Positions 51,823 through 62,897 of a stretch of 64,000 nucleotides of DNA are shown piece by piece (position 1 is the first letter of the stretch; every line of letters starts with the position of its first letter). Made by a program: the position numbers and the translations under genes. The notes beneath the pieces were generated by a model. The model did no database searches. It worked only from the letters and a program-made list of their open reading frames with translations, and had not been told where the DNA came from. Source of the stretch: Afipia sp. 1NLS2 (lineage in GTDB: Bacteria > Pseudomonadota > Alphaproteobacteria > Rhizobiales > Xanthobacteraceae); the NCBI RefSeq assembly GCF_000178995.1, contig NZ_ADVZ01000002.1, forward strand, positions 186,001 to 250,000, written 5' to 3'.

Positions 51823-53640
51823 TTACGTCCCGCCCTCGATGTCCTCGCGCAGGATTTCCAGCTCCAGCCATTGTTCCTCGGCGGTCGCGAGATCGGCATG
51901 GGCTTTTGTCATCGCGGCGGAGGCGGCATCGAAGGCCTTCCGGTCGCGCGTATACAGCGTCGGATCGTCGAGCTGGGTTTGCAGCTTTGCAATCTCGGCC
52001 TGCAACTTCGCCATCGTCTTCGGCAGCGTTTCCAGCGCGTGCTTGTCCTTGAAACTGAGGCGGCGTTTCGGAGCGGGCGCGGCGGCGGAAGGAGAAGCTT
52101 CCTTCGCGGCCTTTGCGGGCGCGGGGGTGCCCTTGACGGTCTTTTCCTTTAAGTCGCTGCCGCGCTGCGCCAGCATGTCGCTGTAGCCGCCAGCATACTC
52201 GACCCAGCGGCCTTGCCCTTCCGGTGCGATCACCGATGTGACGACGCGGTCGAGGAAGTCGCGGTCGTGGCTGATAAGCACCACCGTGCCCTCGTAATCG
52301 CCGAGCATGTCTTCCAGCACGTCCAGCGTTTCCAGATCGAGATCGTTGGTCGGCTCGTCGAGCACCAGAAGGTTAGAGGGCTTGGCCAGCGCGCGCGCCA
52401 GCATCAGCCGTCCGCGCTCGCCGCCAGACAGCGCCTCGAGCGGCGTGCGTGCCTGTTCCTGCGAAAACAGGAAGTCCTTCATGTAGCCGATGACGTGCTT
52501 CGGCTTGCCGCCGACCATGATGTGATCGCCGCGTCCGCCGGTCAGGGCTTCCGAGAGCGTCGATTTGGGATCGAGGCTTTCGCGGTGCTGGTCGAGCGTC
52601 GCCATTTCGAGATTGACGCCGAGCCGCACCGTGCCGCTATCGGGTGGCTCCGCGCCGGTGAGAAGATTGATCAGCGTGGTCTTGCCTGCGCCGTTGGGGC
52701 CGACGATGCCGAGCCGGTCGCCGCGCGCGATGCGAGTGGAGAAATCGCTGACGATGGCGCGCTCGCCGAACGCCTTCGAGATGTGTTTCGCCTCGACCAC
52801 GAGCTTGCCGGACACGTCGGATTCGGCCGCGGCGAGCGCCGCCTTGCCGGTCGCGCCGCGATAGTCGCGCCGCTGCTCGCGCAGCGCATGCAGGTTGCCG
52901 AGCCGCTTGACGTTGCGCTTGCGGCGGCCGGAGACGCCGTAACGCAGCCAGTGCTCTTCCATCACGATCTTGCGGTCGAGCTTGTGCTGGTCGCGTTCTT
53001 CTTCCGCCAGCACCTCGTCGCGCCACTCTTCGAAAGCATCGAAGCCTTTTTCGATGCGTCGCGTCTCGCCGCGGTCGAGCCAGACGGTCGCGCGCGACAG
53101 ATTGGCGAGGAAGCGGCGGTCGTGGCTGATGATGACGAGCGCGCTGCGGCGCGAGGCGAGTTCGCCTTCCAGCCATTCGATGGTGGTGAGGTCGAGATGG
53201 TTGGTCGGCTCGTCGAGCAGCAGGATGTCGGGCGAGGGCGCGAGTACGCGCGCCAGCGCGGCGCGGCGTGCTTCGCCGCCGGACAGATTTGCGGGGTTCT
53301 CCTCGCCGGTGAGGCCGAGCTGTTCGATCAGATAGCGCGCCTGATAGGAATCGTCGCCCGGATTCAAACCGGCCTCGACATAGGCCAGCGTCGTCGCGCT
53401 GCCCGAGAAATCCGGCTCCTGCGGCAGGTAACGCACCGTCGCACCGGGTTGGACAAAACGCGTGCCGCGATCCGGCTCGATCAATCCGGCGACGATCTTG
53501 AGCAGCGTGGATTTGCCCGAGCCGTTGCGGCCGATCAGGCAGACGCGGTCGCCCGCTTCGACGGCCAGTTCCACGCCGGTCAGAAGCGGCGTGCCGCCGA
53601 AGGTGAGAGCAATGTCCTTGAGCTGGATAAGGGGAGCCAT
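51823..53640 (-). CDS. ABC-F family ATPase (Uup-like)
   Basis: A 605-residue soluble protein with two ATPase domains in tandem and no membrane part. Walker A motifs are GRNGSGKST and GPNGAGKTT. Signatures LSGGEARRAAL and LSGGERGRLML are present, with DEPTNHLDL and DEPTNDLDL as Walker B. An acidic/Lys-rich linker and a C-terminal coiled coil (about 530-605, rich in Ala/Lys/Glu) fit Uup rather than EttA. ABC-F proteins act on the ribosome; Uup-type also affects DNA structures. ATG 53640 sits five bases after the YaiI stop. Confidence 0.92.
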   Translation of the reverse strand: MAPLIQLKDIALTFGGTPLLTGVELAVEAGDRVCLIGRNGSGKSTLLKIVAGLIEPDRGTRFVQPGATVRYLPQEPDFSGSATTLAYVEAGLNPGDDSYQARYLIEQLGLTGEENPANLSGGEARRAALARVLAPSPDILLLDEPTNHLDLTTIEWLEGELASRRSALVIISHDRRFLANLSRATVWLDRGETRRIEKGFDAFEEWRDEVLAEEERDQHKLDRKIVMEEHWLRYGVSGRRKRNVKRLGNLHALREQRRDYRGATGKAALAAAESDVSGKLVVEAKHISKAFGERAIVSDFSTRIARGDRLGIVGPNGAGKTTLINLLTGAEPPDSGTVRLGVNLEMATLDQHRESLDPKSTLSEALTGGRGDHIMVGGKPKHVIGYMKDFLFSQEQARTPLEALSGGERGRLMLARALAKPSNLLVLDEPTNDLDLETLDVLEDMLGDYEGTVVLISHDRDFLDRVVTSVIAPEGQGRWVEYAGGYSDMLAQRGSDLKEKTVKGTPAPAKAAKEASPSAAAPAPKRRLSFKDKHALETLPKTMAKLQAEIAKLQTQLDDPTLYTRDRKAFDAASAAMTKAHADLATAEEQWLELEILREDIEGGT

Positions 53641-53645
53641 GTGCC

Positions 53646-54104
53646 TCAGTCTGCTGGTTGCGCGCGCAGGATGCGGCGGATGGCTTGATCGAGCGCCGAG
53701 AGAAAAGCAGAACGATCCTTGGGCGAGAAGCCGCGCGGGCCGCCGGTGATCTCGCCGCTGGCGCGCAGATCCGTCATCAAATTGCGCACCGCGAGCGTCA
53801 TGCCGATCGACTCTTCCGTGAAGGCCTTGCCGTTCGGCGCGATAACGGACGCGCCCGCCTTCACGCAACGGCTGGCGAGTGGAATGTCGGCGGTAATGAC
53901 GACATCGTCTTTCGTCGCGCGTTCGGCGATCCAGTCGTCGGCTGCATCCATGCCGGACCCGGCGGCGATGCGCTCGATCATCGGATCGTCCGGCACGCGA
54001 ATGAAATTCCCCGCGACGACGCTCACGGGCCAGTGGTGGCGCGCGGCGACACGGTAGATTTCATCCTTCACCGGACAGGCATCTGCGTCGATATAGATTC
54101 GCAT
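53646..54104 (-). CDS. YaiI/YqxD family protein (DUF188)
   Basis: A 152-residue protein with a PIN-like fold. The opening [11 protein letters not shown] holds the acidic residues, [10 protein letters not shown] is the second acidic strand, and [11 protein letters not shown] is the C-terminal block of the family. Its activity is not established; a nuclease-like role has been supposed from the fold. ATG 54104 gives the full family N-terminus. It is joined to the ABC-F gene by a five-base gap. Confidence 0.93.
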   Translation of the reverse strand: MRIYIDADACPVKDEIYRVAARHHWPVSVVAGNFIRVPDDPMIERIAAGSGMDAADDWIAERATKDDVVITADIPLASRCVKAGASVIAPNGKAFTEESIGMTLAVRNLMTDLRASGEITGGPRGFSPKDRSAFLSALDQAIRRILRAQPAD

Positions 54105-54298
54105 ATTGTTCGTTCGTTTAACGTCCTGCGTTTTGCGTTGCGATAACATGGCTCGCGCCGCCGCGAAAGCAGGCTCGCATTCCTTTGTTTTCAGGCGTTT
54201 TGGCGGGGCGGGAACAGGATGGTTGCGCGAGCCGCCTGCGCTGGTACATTTAATGACGAATGGTGTTTCGCGCCGCCTCGGCGCAGATTTGGATCTGC

Positions 54299-55351
54299 AT
54301 GACGGAGCATGCACAGTCACGCGCCGCTGAACAGCGGAACGCGGATTTGCTGGCAGGCGAAGCGCAAGCAAGCCGTGCTCCCAGCGCGCCTGCCTATGCC
54401 GCGATCGATCTCGGCACAAACAATTGCAGATTGCTGATCGCGCGCCCGACCGGCGATGGCTTCCGTGTGGTCGATTCATTTTCGCGCATCATCAGGCTCG
54501 GCGAGGGGATCGTCTCCTCGGGCCGCATCAGCGATGCCGCGATCGAGCGCGCGGTTGGGGCGCTGTCGGTCTGCCGGGACAAGATGGATGCGCGGGGTGC
54601 CGTGCGCCGCCGCACCATCGCAACCGAGGCTTGTCGCGCGGCGGACAATTCCGATCTGTTCCTGTCCCGCATCAAGTCGGAAACCGGAATCGAGCTTGAG
54701 ATTGTCGACCGCGAGACGGAATCGACATTCGCCGCGATCGGCTGTTCGCCGCTGCTCGACGATCGCGCGCGCGGCGCGATCCTGTTCGACATCGGCGGCG
54801 GCTCGACCGAAGTGGTGAAGCTGATGCGGCCCGACGGCCAGCCGGATGCACCGCCGGTCAAAGGGCCGTGGATTTCGCTGCCGCTCGGTGTCGTCACGCT
54901 GGCGGAACATTTCGGCGGCATCGACGTGACGCGGGAGTCCTATGCGGCGATGATCGATGAAGTCGCCCAGCATCTCGCGCCGTTTGCCGCCGCGCATAAC
55001 GGCGATCTCGCGGGCATGCATCTGCTCGGCACGTCCGGCACCGTCACCACGGTCGCGGGCGTGCATCTCGGCCTTGTGCGCTACGACCGCCGCAGGGTCG
55101 ACGGGCTCTGGATGAAGGGCCACGACATCGAGGCGGCGGTCGAAAAGCTGATGACGATGACCTACCGCCAGCGCGCCGATAATGCCTGCATCGGTTCCGA
55201 GCGCGCCGACCTGGTGCTGGCGGGCTGCGCCATTCTCGACGCGATCCGCGCGGCGTTCCCGGTGCCGCGGCTGCGGGTCGCCGACCGGGGCCTGCGCGAG
55301 GGCATGCTGGTCGAAATGATGCGCGAAGACGGCTATATCCAGCCCGTGTAA
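54299..55351 (+). CDS. ppx: Ppx/GppA phosphatase family protein
   Basis: A 350-residue member of the sugar kinase/actin-fold phosphatases that hydrolyse polyphosphate or pppGpp. The phosphate loops are [12 protein letters not shown] and [10 protein letters not shown], and ETESTFA is also typical. It lacks the C-terminal HD-like domain of long exopolyphosphatases, as is usual for the short alphaproteobacterial type found before rlmE. An upstream in-frame start at 54260 is possible. Its substrate (polyphosphate or alarmone) is not settled. Confidence 0.9.
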   Translation: MTEHAQSRAAEQRNADLLAGEAQASRAPSAPAYAAIDLGTNNCRLLIARPTGDGFRVVDSFSRIIRLGEGIVSSGRISDAAIERAVGALSVCRDKMDARGAVRRRTIATEACRAADNSDLFLSRIKSETGIELEIVDRETESTFAAIGCSPLLDDRARGAILFDIGGGSTEVVKLMRPDGQPDAPPVKGPWISLPLGVVTLAEHFGGIDVTRESYAAMIDEVAQHLAPFAAAHNGDLAGMHLLGTSGTVTTVAGVHLGLVRYDRRRVDGLWMKGHDIEAAVEKLMTMTYRQRADNACIGSERADLVLAGCAILDAIRAAFPVPRLRVADRGLREGMLVEMMREDGYIQPV

Positions 55352-55394
55352 GATCGCACACGGATACTCAAGCGATTCCTGCAAGGCTCAATTC

Positions 55395-56075
55395 ATGGCG
55401 AAAGACACGACGGGGCGGCTGCACGTCACGGTGAAAAGCGGCGGCAAGCGCAAGCTGTCGTCCAAGCTGTGGCTGGAGCGTCAGCTCAATGACCCCTATG
55501 TCATGCAGGCCAAGCGCGACGGTTATCGCTCGCGCGCCGCCTACAAGCTGCGCGAGATGGATGACAAATACCATTTCCTGAAGCAGGGGCAGGCGGTGGT
55601 CGATCTCGGTGCCGCGCCCGGCGGCTGGAGCCAGATCGCGGCGAAGCGCGTCGGCGCGGAAGCGGGCAAGGGCAAGGTCATTGCCATCGACCTTCTGGAG
55701 ATGGGCGAAATTCCCGGCGTGACGTTCGCGCAACTCGATTTCCTTGCCGACGATGCTCCCGAGAAGTTGCGCGCAATGCTGGGCGGTGGCGCCGATATCG
55801 TGATGTCCGACATGGCGGCCAACACCACCGGCCATCGCAAGACCGATCAGCTCCGCATCGTCGGTCTGGTCGAAAGCGCGGCCGCGTTCGCGGCCGAGGT
55901 GCTCAATCCCGGCGGCGTGTTTCTGGCGAAGGTGTTTCAGAGCGGGGCGGATGCCACGCTGCAGAACGAGTTGAAGCGCAATTTCGCCACCGTGCGCCAC
56001 GTCAAGCCGGCGGCGAGCCGTCAGGATTCATCCGAGCGCTACGTGCTGGCGATGGGTTTTCGCGGCGGCGCCTGA
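55395..56075 (+). CDS. rlmE: 23S rRNA (uridine2552-2'-O)-methyltransferase
   Basis: A 226-residue AdoMet-dependent methyltransferase (RrmJ/FtsJ) acting on the A-loop of 23S rRNA in the large subunit. The catalytic tetrad K51-D139-K179-E214 is complete (AAYKL, MSDMAAN, FLAKVF, SSERYV). The AdoMet motif is [12 protein letters not shown] basic N-terminal tail of about 25 residues suits rRNA binding. It lies 43 bases after the Ppx/GppA gene, a common pairing. Confidence 0.95.
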   Translation: MAKDTTGRLHVTVKSGGKRKLSSKLWLERQLNDPYVMQAKRDGYRSRAAYKLREMDDKYHFLKQGQAVVDLGAAPGGWSQIAAKRVGAEAGKGKVIAIDLLEMGEIPGVTFAQLDFLADDAPEKLRAMLGGGADIVMSDMAANTTGHRKTDQLRIVGLVESAAAFAAEVLNPGGVFLAKVFQSGADATLQNELKRNFATVRHVKPAASRQDSSERYVLAMGFRGGA

Positions 56076-56109
56076 CGATCCGTCGATCCATCGCGGCCTG
56101 ATCGCAGCG

Positions 56110-57768
56110 TCATCCCCCGATATCGTACATCATGTGGATGTCGTGCGTGATGTGGTGATTTGAAATCACGCGCGGGGTTCCGCTCGAGGTGTCGATGATA
56201 TCCTCTCCGATCGCAGAGATGTGGCTGTAGGGGCTTTCGCACGAGGTCGAGAACAGCGAGCAGCCGAGGAAGAAGTTGACGCCCTTCCGGATGCCCAGGA
56301 GGTGCAGAAGCGTCGGAGCCAATGACAGGCTGTTGCCATTTCTGGCGTCGAGCTTCTGGCTCTTGACCCCTTCGCCGTAAATGATGAGCGGAATGCGATC
56401 GACGAACAGGTCGATATCCGTCCGGAAGCTCTTTTTGTAGGCGGGGCTGGGATAGGTAGCGTGATCGGCCGTGAGAACGATCACCGTGTCCTTGGCGGCG
56501 GGCGAAACTGAGAGCCAGTCGATAAATTTACCGAGCTGCTGATCGTAATTATAAAACTGGTTGTAAAGCTGATTGGAGCCGGTGCGGTATTCGACATCGC
56601 AATTCGTCATCCCGAGATGTGTGCCACTCGGATAGACGCCGAGGAAGAACGGTTTTCCAGCCGACTGGAATCTGGCTGTCAGCGTTCGGAGCGCATCGAA
56701 CGTCTGAAGGTCGGACATCATCGCGCTCGGTTCGTAGAAATCCTCGACGCCGAAAACTTTGTCGAAACCCATATCCGACAGCATGCGGTTCAATGTGCTG
56801 TCCGTCGGCGCCGATGTGAGGAAATACGTGCTGTATCCGGATGTGCCGAGGATATGTGGCAGCGAGACCAATCGCCCGCCAAAGGCCTCGTCGACGTCCG
56901 ACAGTTTCATCTCCTGTTCCATGCCGAATTTGGGGTTTGGCAGGAAGGCGTCCCTGTATTGATAGAACGATGTCAGTTGTCCGCGCAGCCCGCGATAGGT
57001 CGCTGCCGTGTGATTGAAGTAATTCTCGAAAGTGGTGCCTCGCGCCACGAGCTTGTCCATGTTCGGCGTCAGGTCGAGGCCGAGGCTGTTTTCCGTGTCG
57101 ATCACCCGGCTGGACAGGCCTTCGGTAAAGATGACGATGATGTTCTTGCCCTTGAGCGAGAGCCCTCGGGTGTCGCCATCCGTCCAGTATGAGTCTTTCA
57201 TGAATTTGGTGGCACGTGGATCCAGCTTCCGCTTTGGGAGGAAAGCGTATTCACGGTCAGCGGCCGCCACGCTTTTGGCGAAGCTGCCGAGGGGCGTGAC
57301 CTGCAGGATGATTGTCGCCGCATACAGGATGGCCGCGGTAATCCTGGTCTTCGATCCGAAGCCGCTGGCGCGCGATGTGAAATAGAGCGCGAAATTAAAA
57401 AGATTTGAAAACACGAATGCCGTGGCGAGGACGGTCAGGGTCCTGGTTCCGAGCCACTGATATCCGTCGATATTTGCGATGACGAGAGAAGAGAGAAGGT
57501 GCCCCGTCAGGAGCACGCTTGCGCTTTGCAGCGAGAGCGCGATGCTCAACAGCAGAAAGAGCAGCCTCCATATCATGCGCGACGATGACAGGATGACGGC
57601 CAGAAGCGTGGCTTCCAGCAGGATATGAAGCCACAGGGGCGCTGACTCAGCGCCGCGCGTGAAGATCAGGGCGATCGCCGCTGTCACCAGAGCGATAAAA
57701 ACGCACCGGTAACGCAGGGCATGGCTTCGCCAGTTCGTCCGGTTATCCGAGCCGCTGGTCGCGCACAT
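56110..57768 (-). CDS. LTA synthase-like / sulfatase-fold membrane phosphotransferase
   Basis: A 552-residue protein with about five N-terminal helices (about 22-165) and an extracytoplasmic sulfatase-fold domain. IIVIFTEGLS provides the metal-binding Glu, NHTAATYRG the likely Thr nucleophile, and LTADHATYP the metal-binding Asp/His. This architecture occurs in lipoteichoic acid synthase and in enzymes that add phosphoglycerol or phosphoethanolamine to glycans or lipids. A Gram-negative role may be membrane-derived glucan or lipid A decoration (inference). The first 26 bases overlap the 3' end of the MFS gene. Confidence 0.8.
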   Translation of the reverse strand: MCATSGSDNRTNWRSHALRYRCVFIALVTAAIALIFTRGAESAPLWLHILLEATLLAVILSSSRMIWRLLFLLLSIALSLQSASVLLTGHLLSSLVIANIDGYQWLGTRTLTVLATAFVFSNLFNFALYFTSRASGFGSKTRITAAILYAATIILQVTPLGSFAKSVAAADREYAFLPKRKLDPRATKFMKDSYWTDGDTRGLSLKGKNIIVIFTEGLSSRVIDTENSLGLDLTPNMDKLVARGTTFENYFNHTAATYRGLRGQLTSFYQYRDAFLPNPKFGMEQEMKLSDVDEAFGGRLVSLPHILGTSGYSTYFLTSAPTDSTLNRMLSDMGFDKVFGVEDFYEPSAMMSDLQTFDALRTLTARFQSAGKPFFLGVYPSGTHLGMTNCDVEYRTGSNQLYNQFYNYDQQLGKFIDWLSVSPAAKDTVIVLTADHATYPSPAYKKSFRTDIDLFVDRIPLIIYGEGVKSQKLDARNGNSLSLAPTLLHLLGIRKGVNFFLGCSLFSTSCESPYSHISAIGEDIIDTSSGTPRVISNHHITHDIHMMYDIGG

Positions 57769-59206
57769 CGGCGGTGCTCTCGTTGGCGGCGGTATCGGCG
57801 GCCTTCGGGCCTTCCATCGCCTCGACCTTCTGGCCGGAGATCTGGTGCCCCGCGTTGGCGGGCAGGCGATAGAACGCCCAGAACGACGACACCGAGATCA
57901 GCGAGACCACAACAAACGCAGGCCAGAAATCGATGGCGGTGAGTTCGGCGGCCTGCCGGAAATGCTGCGTGGCTTCGACCGCGAACGCGCCGACCGCGAC
58001 GCCCGCCGAAATCGCGAGTTGCTGGTTGACGCTGGCGAGCGTGGTGGCGCGGCTCATCTGCGGCGGCTCGATCTCCGCATAGGCGAGCGTGTTGATCGCA
58101 GTGAATTGCAGCGAGCGGAAGAAACCGCCGACGATCAGGACAATCATGATGAGCAACAGCGGCGTGCCGGGCGTGAACAGCGCGCAGGCGGCGACGGACG
58201 CCGATGCGACGAACACGTTGAACAGGATAACGGGCCGAAAGCCGAAGGTGCGGATGATGCGCGCGGCGAACGTCTTCATGCCCATCGCGCCGATGGCGGA
58301 GGCGAACGTCACCATGCCGGACTGAAACGGCGACAGTCCGAATCCGAGCTGCATCAGCAGCGGCAGCAGGAACGGTAACGCGCCGATGCCCATGCGGAAC
58401 AGGAAGCCGCCGCCAAGGCTGGCGCGCAGCGTCGGCAGTTGCAGCAGCGAGAAGTCGAGCACCGGCGAGGCCGTCTTGCGGGCATGGCGGATGTAGAACA
58501 GGCCCGAGACAGCGCCGCCCACGATCAATCCGACGACCAACTGCCAGGGCAGGAGATTCAATCCCGCGACCGATAACCCGAAGGCGAGGCCGGCAACCGC
58601 AAGCCCGGCCAGCAGCAATCCCACAAGGTCGAACCGCTCGAGGCTGTCGCTGGGGATCGGGTCGATGAATCGGATGGCGAGGTAGATCCCGAGAAATCCG
58701 ATCGGGATGTTGATCAGGAAAATCCAGTGCCACGAAAAATAGGTCGTGATGAAGCCGCCGAGCGGCGGCCCCATCACCGGGCCAAGCAGAGCGGGCACTG
58801 TGACCCACGCCATCGCATTGACGAGCGCGCTCTTTTCGATGGTCCGCAGCAGCACCAGGCGGCCGACCGGCATCATCATCGCGCCACCCATGCCCTGCAG
58901 GATGCGGGCATAGACGAAATCGGTGAGCGAGGATGAGATCGCGCAGCCGATCGAGCCGACCATGAAAACGGCGATCGCGCAGGCGAACACGTTGCGGGCG
59001 CCGAACCTGTCCGCCATCCAGCCGCTGCCGGGAATAAAGACCGCGAGCGAGAGCAGATACGATGTGATCGCGACCTTCAGCGCCAGCGGATTGGTGCCGA
59101 TGTCGGTCGCAATCGCGGGGAGCGAGGTCGCGATCACCGTGGAGTCCATGTTCTCCATGAACAGCGCACAGGCGACGATCAGGGGAATCAGGCGTTCTTT
59201 CTGCAT
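57743..59206 (-). CDS. MFS drug exporter, DHA2 (14-helix) type
   Basis: A 487-residue protein. The opening LIVACALFMENMDSTVIATSLPAIA is the DHA2 signature (MxxLDxTIVNVALP-like). GWMADRFGAR is motif A, and helix 5 has VMGPPLGGFITTYFSWHWIFLINIPIG. It resembles EmrB-type exporters, though no EmrA-type adaptor gene is near. ATG 59206 starts directly before the first helix; the longer frame upstream is GC-rich filler. It is transcribed with the sulfatase-fold gene, which starts inside its last codons. Confidence 0.9.
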   Translation of the reverse strand: MQKERLIPLIVACALFMENMDSTVIATSLPAIATDIGTNPLALKVAITSYLLSLAVFIPGSGWMADRFGARNVFACAIAVFMVGSIGCAISSSLTDFVYARILQGMGGAMMMPVGRLVLLRTIEKSALVNAMAWVTVPALLGPVMGPPLGGFITTYFSWHWIFLINIPIGFLGIYLAIRFIDPIPSDSLERFDLVGLLLAGLAVAGLAFGLSVAGLNLLPWQLVVGLIVGGAVSGLFYIRHARKTASPVLDFSLLQLPTLRASLGGGFLFRMGIGALPFLLPLLMQLGFGLSPFQSGMVTFASAIGAMGMKTFAARIIRTFGFRPVILFNVFVASASVAACALFTPGTPLLLIMIVLIVGGFFRSLQFTAINTLAYAEIEPPQMSRATTLASVNQQLAISAGVAVGAFAVEATQHFRQAAELTAIDFWPAFVVVSLISVSSFWAFYRLPANAGHQISGQKVEAMEGPKAADTAANESTADVRDQRLG

Positions 59207-61036
<1,830 letters not shown>

Positions 61037-61048
61037 TTATTACGGCGA

Positions 61049-61083
61049 GCCCGCGTGCATTCCTGATTGGGATGCGCGCGGGC
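61049..61083 (+). other. 12-base-pair hairpin after guaB
   Basis: GCCCGCGTGCAT at 61049-61060 pairs with ATGCGCGCGGGC at 61072-61083 (one G:U), with an 11-base loop. There is no U-tract after it. It begins 12 bases after the guaB stop and ends 31 bases before the MAPEG gene; it could limit read-through or protect the guaB transcript. Confidence 0.55.
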
Positions 61084-61114
61084 GATCCATACTTTGATAT
61101 TTGGAGAACGCCGT

Positions 61115-61477
61115 ATGATGTACCAAGGCATTTTGCTGCCGGTTTTCGTGCTCGTGGCCCTGACCTTCGGGGTGCTGTTCTGGACCGGACAGCGCCTCTC
61201 GCTCGCGGGCGGACCTGCACAGGGCTGGTTCAACTATCACCTCCACACCCTGTTCTATGTCGTTGTGGCGCTTGCATTGCCATTGCGACAGGCCGATCTG
61301 GTGATGGTGCTGCTGGCATGGGTTTTCGTGGTGCTGCAAATTCTCCATGCCGGTATTTTCATTCGCTCATCGGGCGAAGGTTCGCAGAGTTCCTCGCTCT
61401 TTATCGCAGGTGCACTGGTATTGCTGGCGATGTGGGTGTACTTCGCGCTACGCATCCTGTTTCCCACAATCACGTAA
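61115..61477 (+). CDS. MAPEG-like small membrane protein
   Basis: A 120-residue protein with four hydrophobic helices (about 4-24, 40-55, 58-76 and 90-112), consistent with the MAPEG fold of small glutathione-type membrane enzymes. The short basic loop PLRQAD and the segment FNYHLHTLFY fit a distant member. The start is ATG 61115 after TGGAGA. It lies between guaB and rsmB, a position seen in related genomes. The activity is unknown. Confidence 0.7.
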   Translation: MMYQGILLPVFVLVALTFGVLFWTGQRLSLAGGPAQGWFNYHLHTLFYVVVALALPLRQADLVMVLLAWVFVVLQILHAGIFIRSSGEGSQSSSLFIAGALVLLAMWVYFALRILFPTIT

Positions 61478-61493
61478 CGACTGAAGGATAGTC

Positions 61494-62795
61494 ATGACGC
61501 CCGCCGCACGGCTGTCCGCTGCCATTGAAGTTCTCGAAGCCATCGACACCAACCGCTCCCCGGCGCAAAGCGCGCTGAAGGAGTGGGGTACGGCGCACCG
61601 CTTCGCGGGCTCCGGCGATCGCGCTGCGATCGCCGGGCTGGTGTTCGATACACTGCGCCGCCGCGCGTCGGGTGCGTATGTGATGGACGAAGACACGCCG
61701 CGCGGCCGGCTCCTCGGCGCGCTGCGGCTGGAGCGCGGCCTCGACACCGATGCCATCGCGGCCCTGTGCAGCGGCGAGCGTTTCGCGCCCGCGCCGCTCT
61801 CGGAGGCGGAGCGCAGCGCATTGGACACGCGCACGCTCGACAATGCGCCACCCGACATCGCGGGTGATTATCCTGAATGGCTCGACTCGCATCTGGCGGA
61901 AGCCTTCGGCGATGATCGCGTCAGGGAAGCGGCGGCGATGGCGAGCCGTGCGCCGCTCGATCTGCGCGTCAACACGCTGCGCTCCAAGCCGGAGAAGGCG
62001 CTGGCCGCGTTGTCACATCTCGGCGCGCAGCCGACGCCGTGGTCGCCGCTCGGCCTGCGCATCGTGCTCGGGGCGGATGCGCGCAATCCCGGCGTCCATG
62101 CCGAGGAGGTTTTCATCAAGGGCGGTGTTGAAGTTCAGGATGAAGGATCGCAGCTTGCGGCCTTGTTCGCGCAGGCAAAACCGGGCGAGCAGGTAATCGA
62201 TTTGTGTGCGGGGGCGGGCGGCAAGACGCTGGCGCTCGCGGCGATGATGCAGGGCAAGGGCCGCCTGATCGCGACCGACCGCGACAAGCGTCAGCTTGCG
62301 CCGATCCATGAGCGGCTGTCGCGCGCGGGAATTCATAATGCCGAAGTTCGGGGCCCTAAGGGAGCCGAGAATCCGCTCTCCGATATCAAGGCGACCGCTG
62401 ACCTCGTGGTGGTGGATGCCCCCTGTACCGGTACCGGGACATGGCGGCGCAACCCGGACGCCAAGTGGCGGATGCGGCCCGGCGCGCTGGAGGTTCGGCT
62501 CAAGGATCAGGCGGAGGTGCTGGAGCGCGCCGCAGCGCTTGTGAAGCCCGGCGGGCGCATCGCCTACATTACTTGCTCCGTATTGCCGCAGGAGAACGGC
62601 GGCCAGATTGCAGCCTTTACGGCCCGCCACGGGGACTTCGCCGTGGTGCCGCCTGCCGAGGTCATTGGCGCGCTTGGGGACCGTGCCGAGGCTTTCGGGA
62701 AAGCCGTGCGCTCCTCGCCGCAGGGGCTGCTGATGACCCCGCTGCGCACCGGGACCGACGGGTTTTTCGTCTCGATCCTGCGCAAGGCCGGATAA
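61494..62795 (+). CDS. rsmB: RsmB/NOP family RNA cytosine-C5 methyltransferase
   Basis: A 433-residue AdoMet-dependent enzyme. The nucleophilic Cys pair is C311 (DAPCTGTGTW) and C361 (YITCSVLP). The AdoMet motif is DLCAGAGGKTLALA. An N-terminal NusB-like helical domain (about 1-145) is present, as in RsmB, which methylates C967 of 16S rRNA. The target could be another site in this lineage. It starts 16 bases after the MAPEG-like gene. Confidence 0.92.
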   Translation: MTPAARLSAAIEVLEAIDTNRSPAQSALKEWGTAHRFAGSGDRAAIAGLVFDTLRRRASGAYVMDEDTPRGRLLGALRLERGLDTDAIAALCSGERFAPAPLSEAERSALDTRTLDNAPPDIAGDYPEWLDSHLAEAFGDDRVREAAAMASRAPLDLRVNTLRSKPEKALAALSHLGAQPTPWSPLGLRIVLGADARNPGVHAEEVFIKGGVEVQDEGSQLAALFAQAKPGEQVIDLCAGAGGKTLALAAMMQGKGRLIATDRDKRQLAPIHERLSRAGIHNAEVRGPKGAENPLSDIKATADLVVVDAPCTGTGTWRRNPDAKWRMRPGALEVRLKDQAEVLERAAALVKPGGRIAYITCSVLPQENGGQIAAFTARHGDFAVVPPAEVIGALGDRAEAFGKAVRSSPQGLLMTPLRTGTDGFFVSILRKAG

Positions 62796-62821
62796 CGACG
62801 CAGGCGGGGTGGCTTTGCCGC

Positions 62822-62848
62822 CAAAACCTGCCGATAAGGCCGGTTTTG
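62822..62848 (+). other. hairpin in the gap before guaA
   Basis: CAAAACC and GGTTTTG (62822-62828 / 62842-62848) enclose GCC-GATAA-GGC, giving ten pairs with one T/C mismatch. GGCGG/CCGCC arms lie just before it. The 102-base gap between rsmB and guaA holds no other clear feature; the hairpin may be part of the guaA leader. Confidence 0.45.
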
Positions 62849-62897
62849 CAGGCGTTCCGGGGTTGCGACTCCGGTCCCCCTCGCGTATCTCCCAGCC

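Noticed and set aside
52213-53688. A 491-codon plus-strand frame opposite the ABC-F gene
   Set aside because: The ABC-F product has two complete ATPase motif sets on the minus strand.
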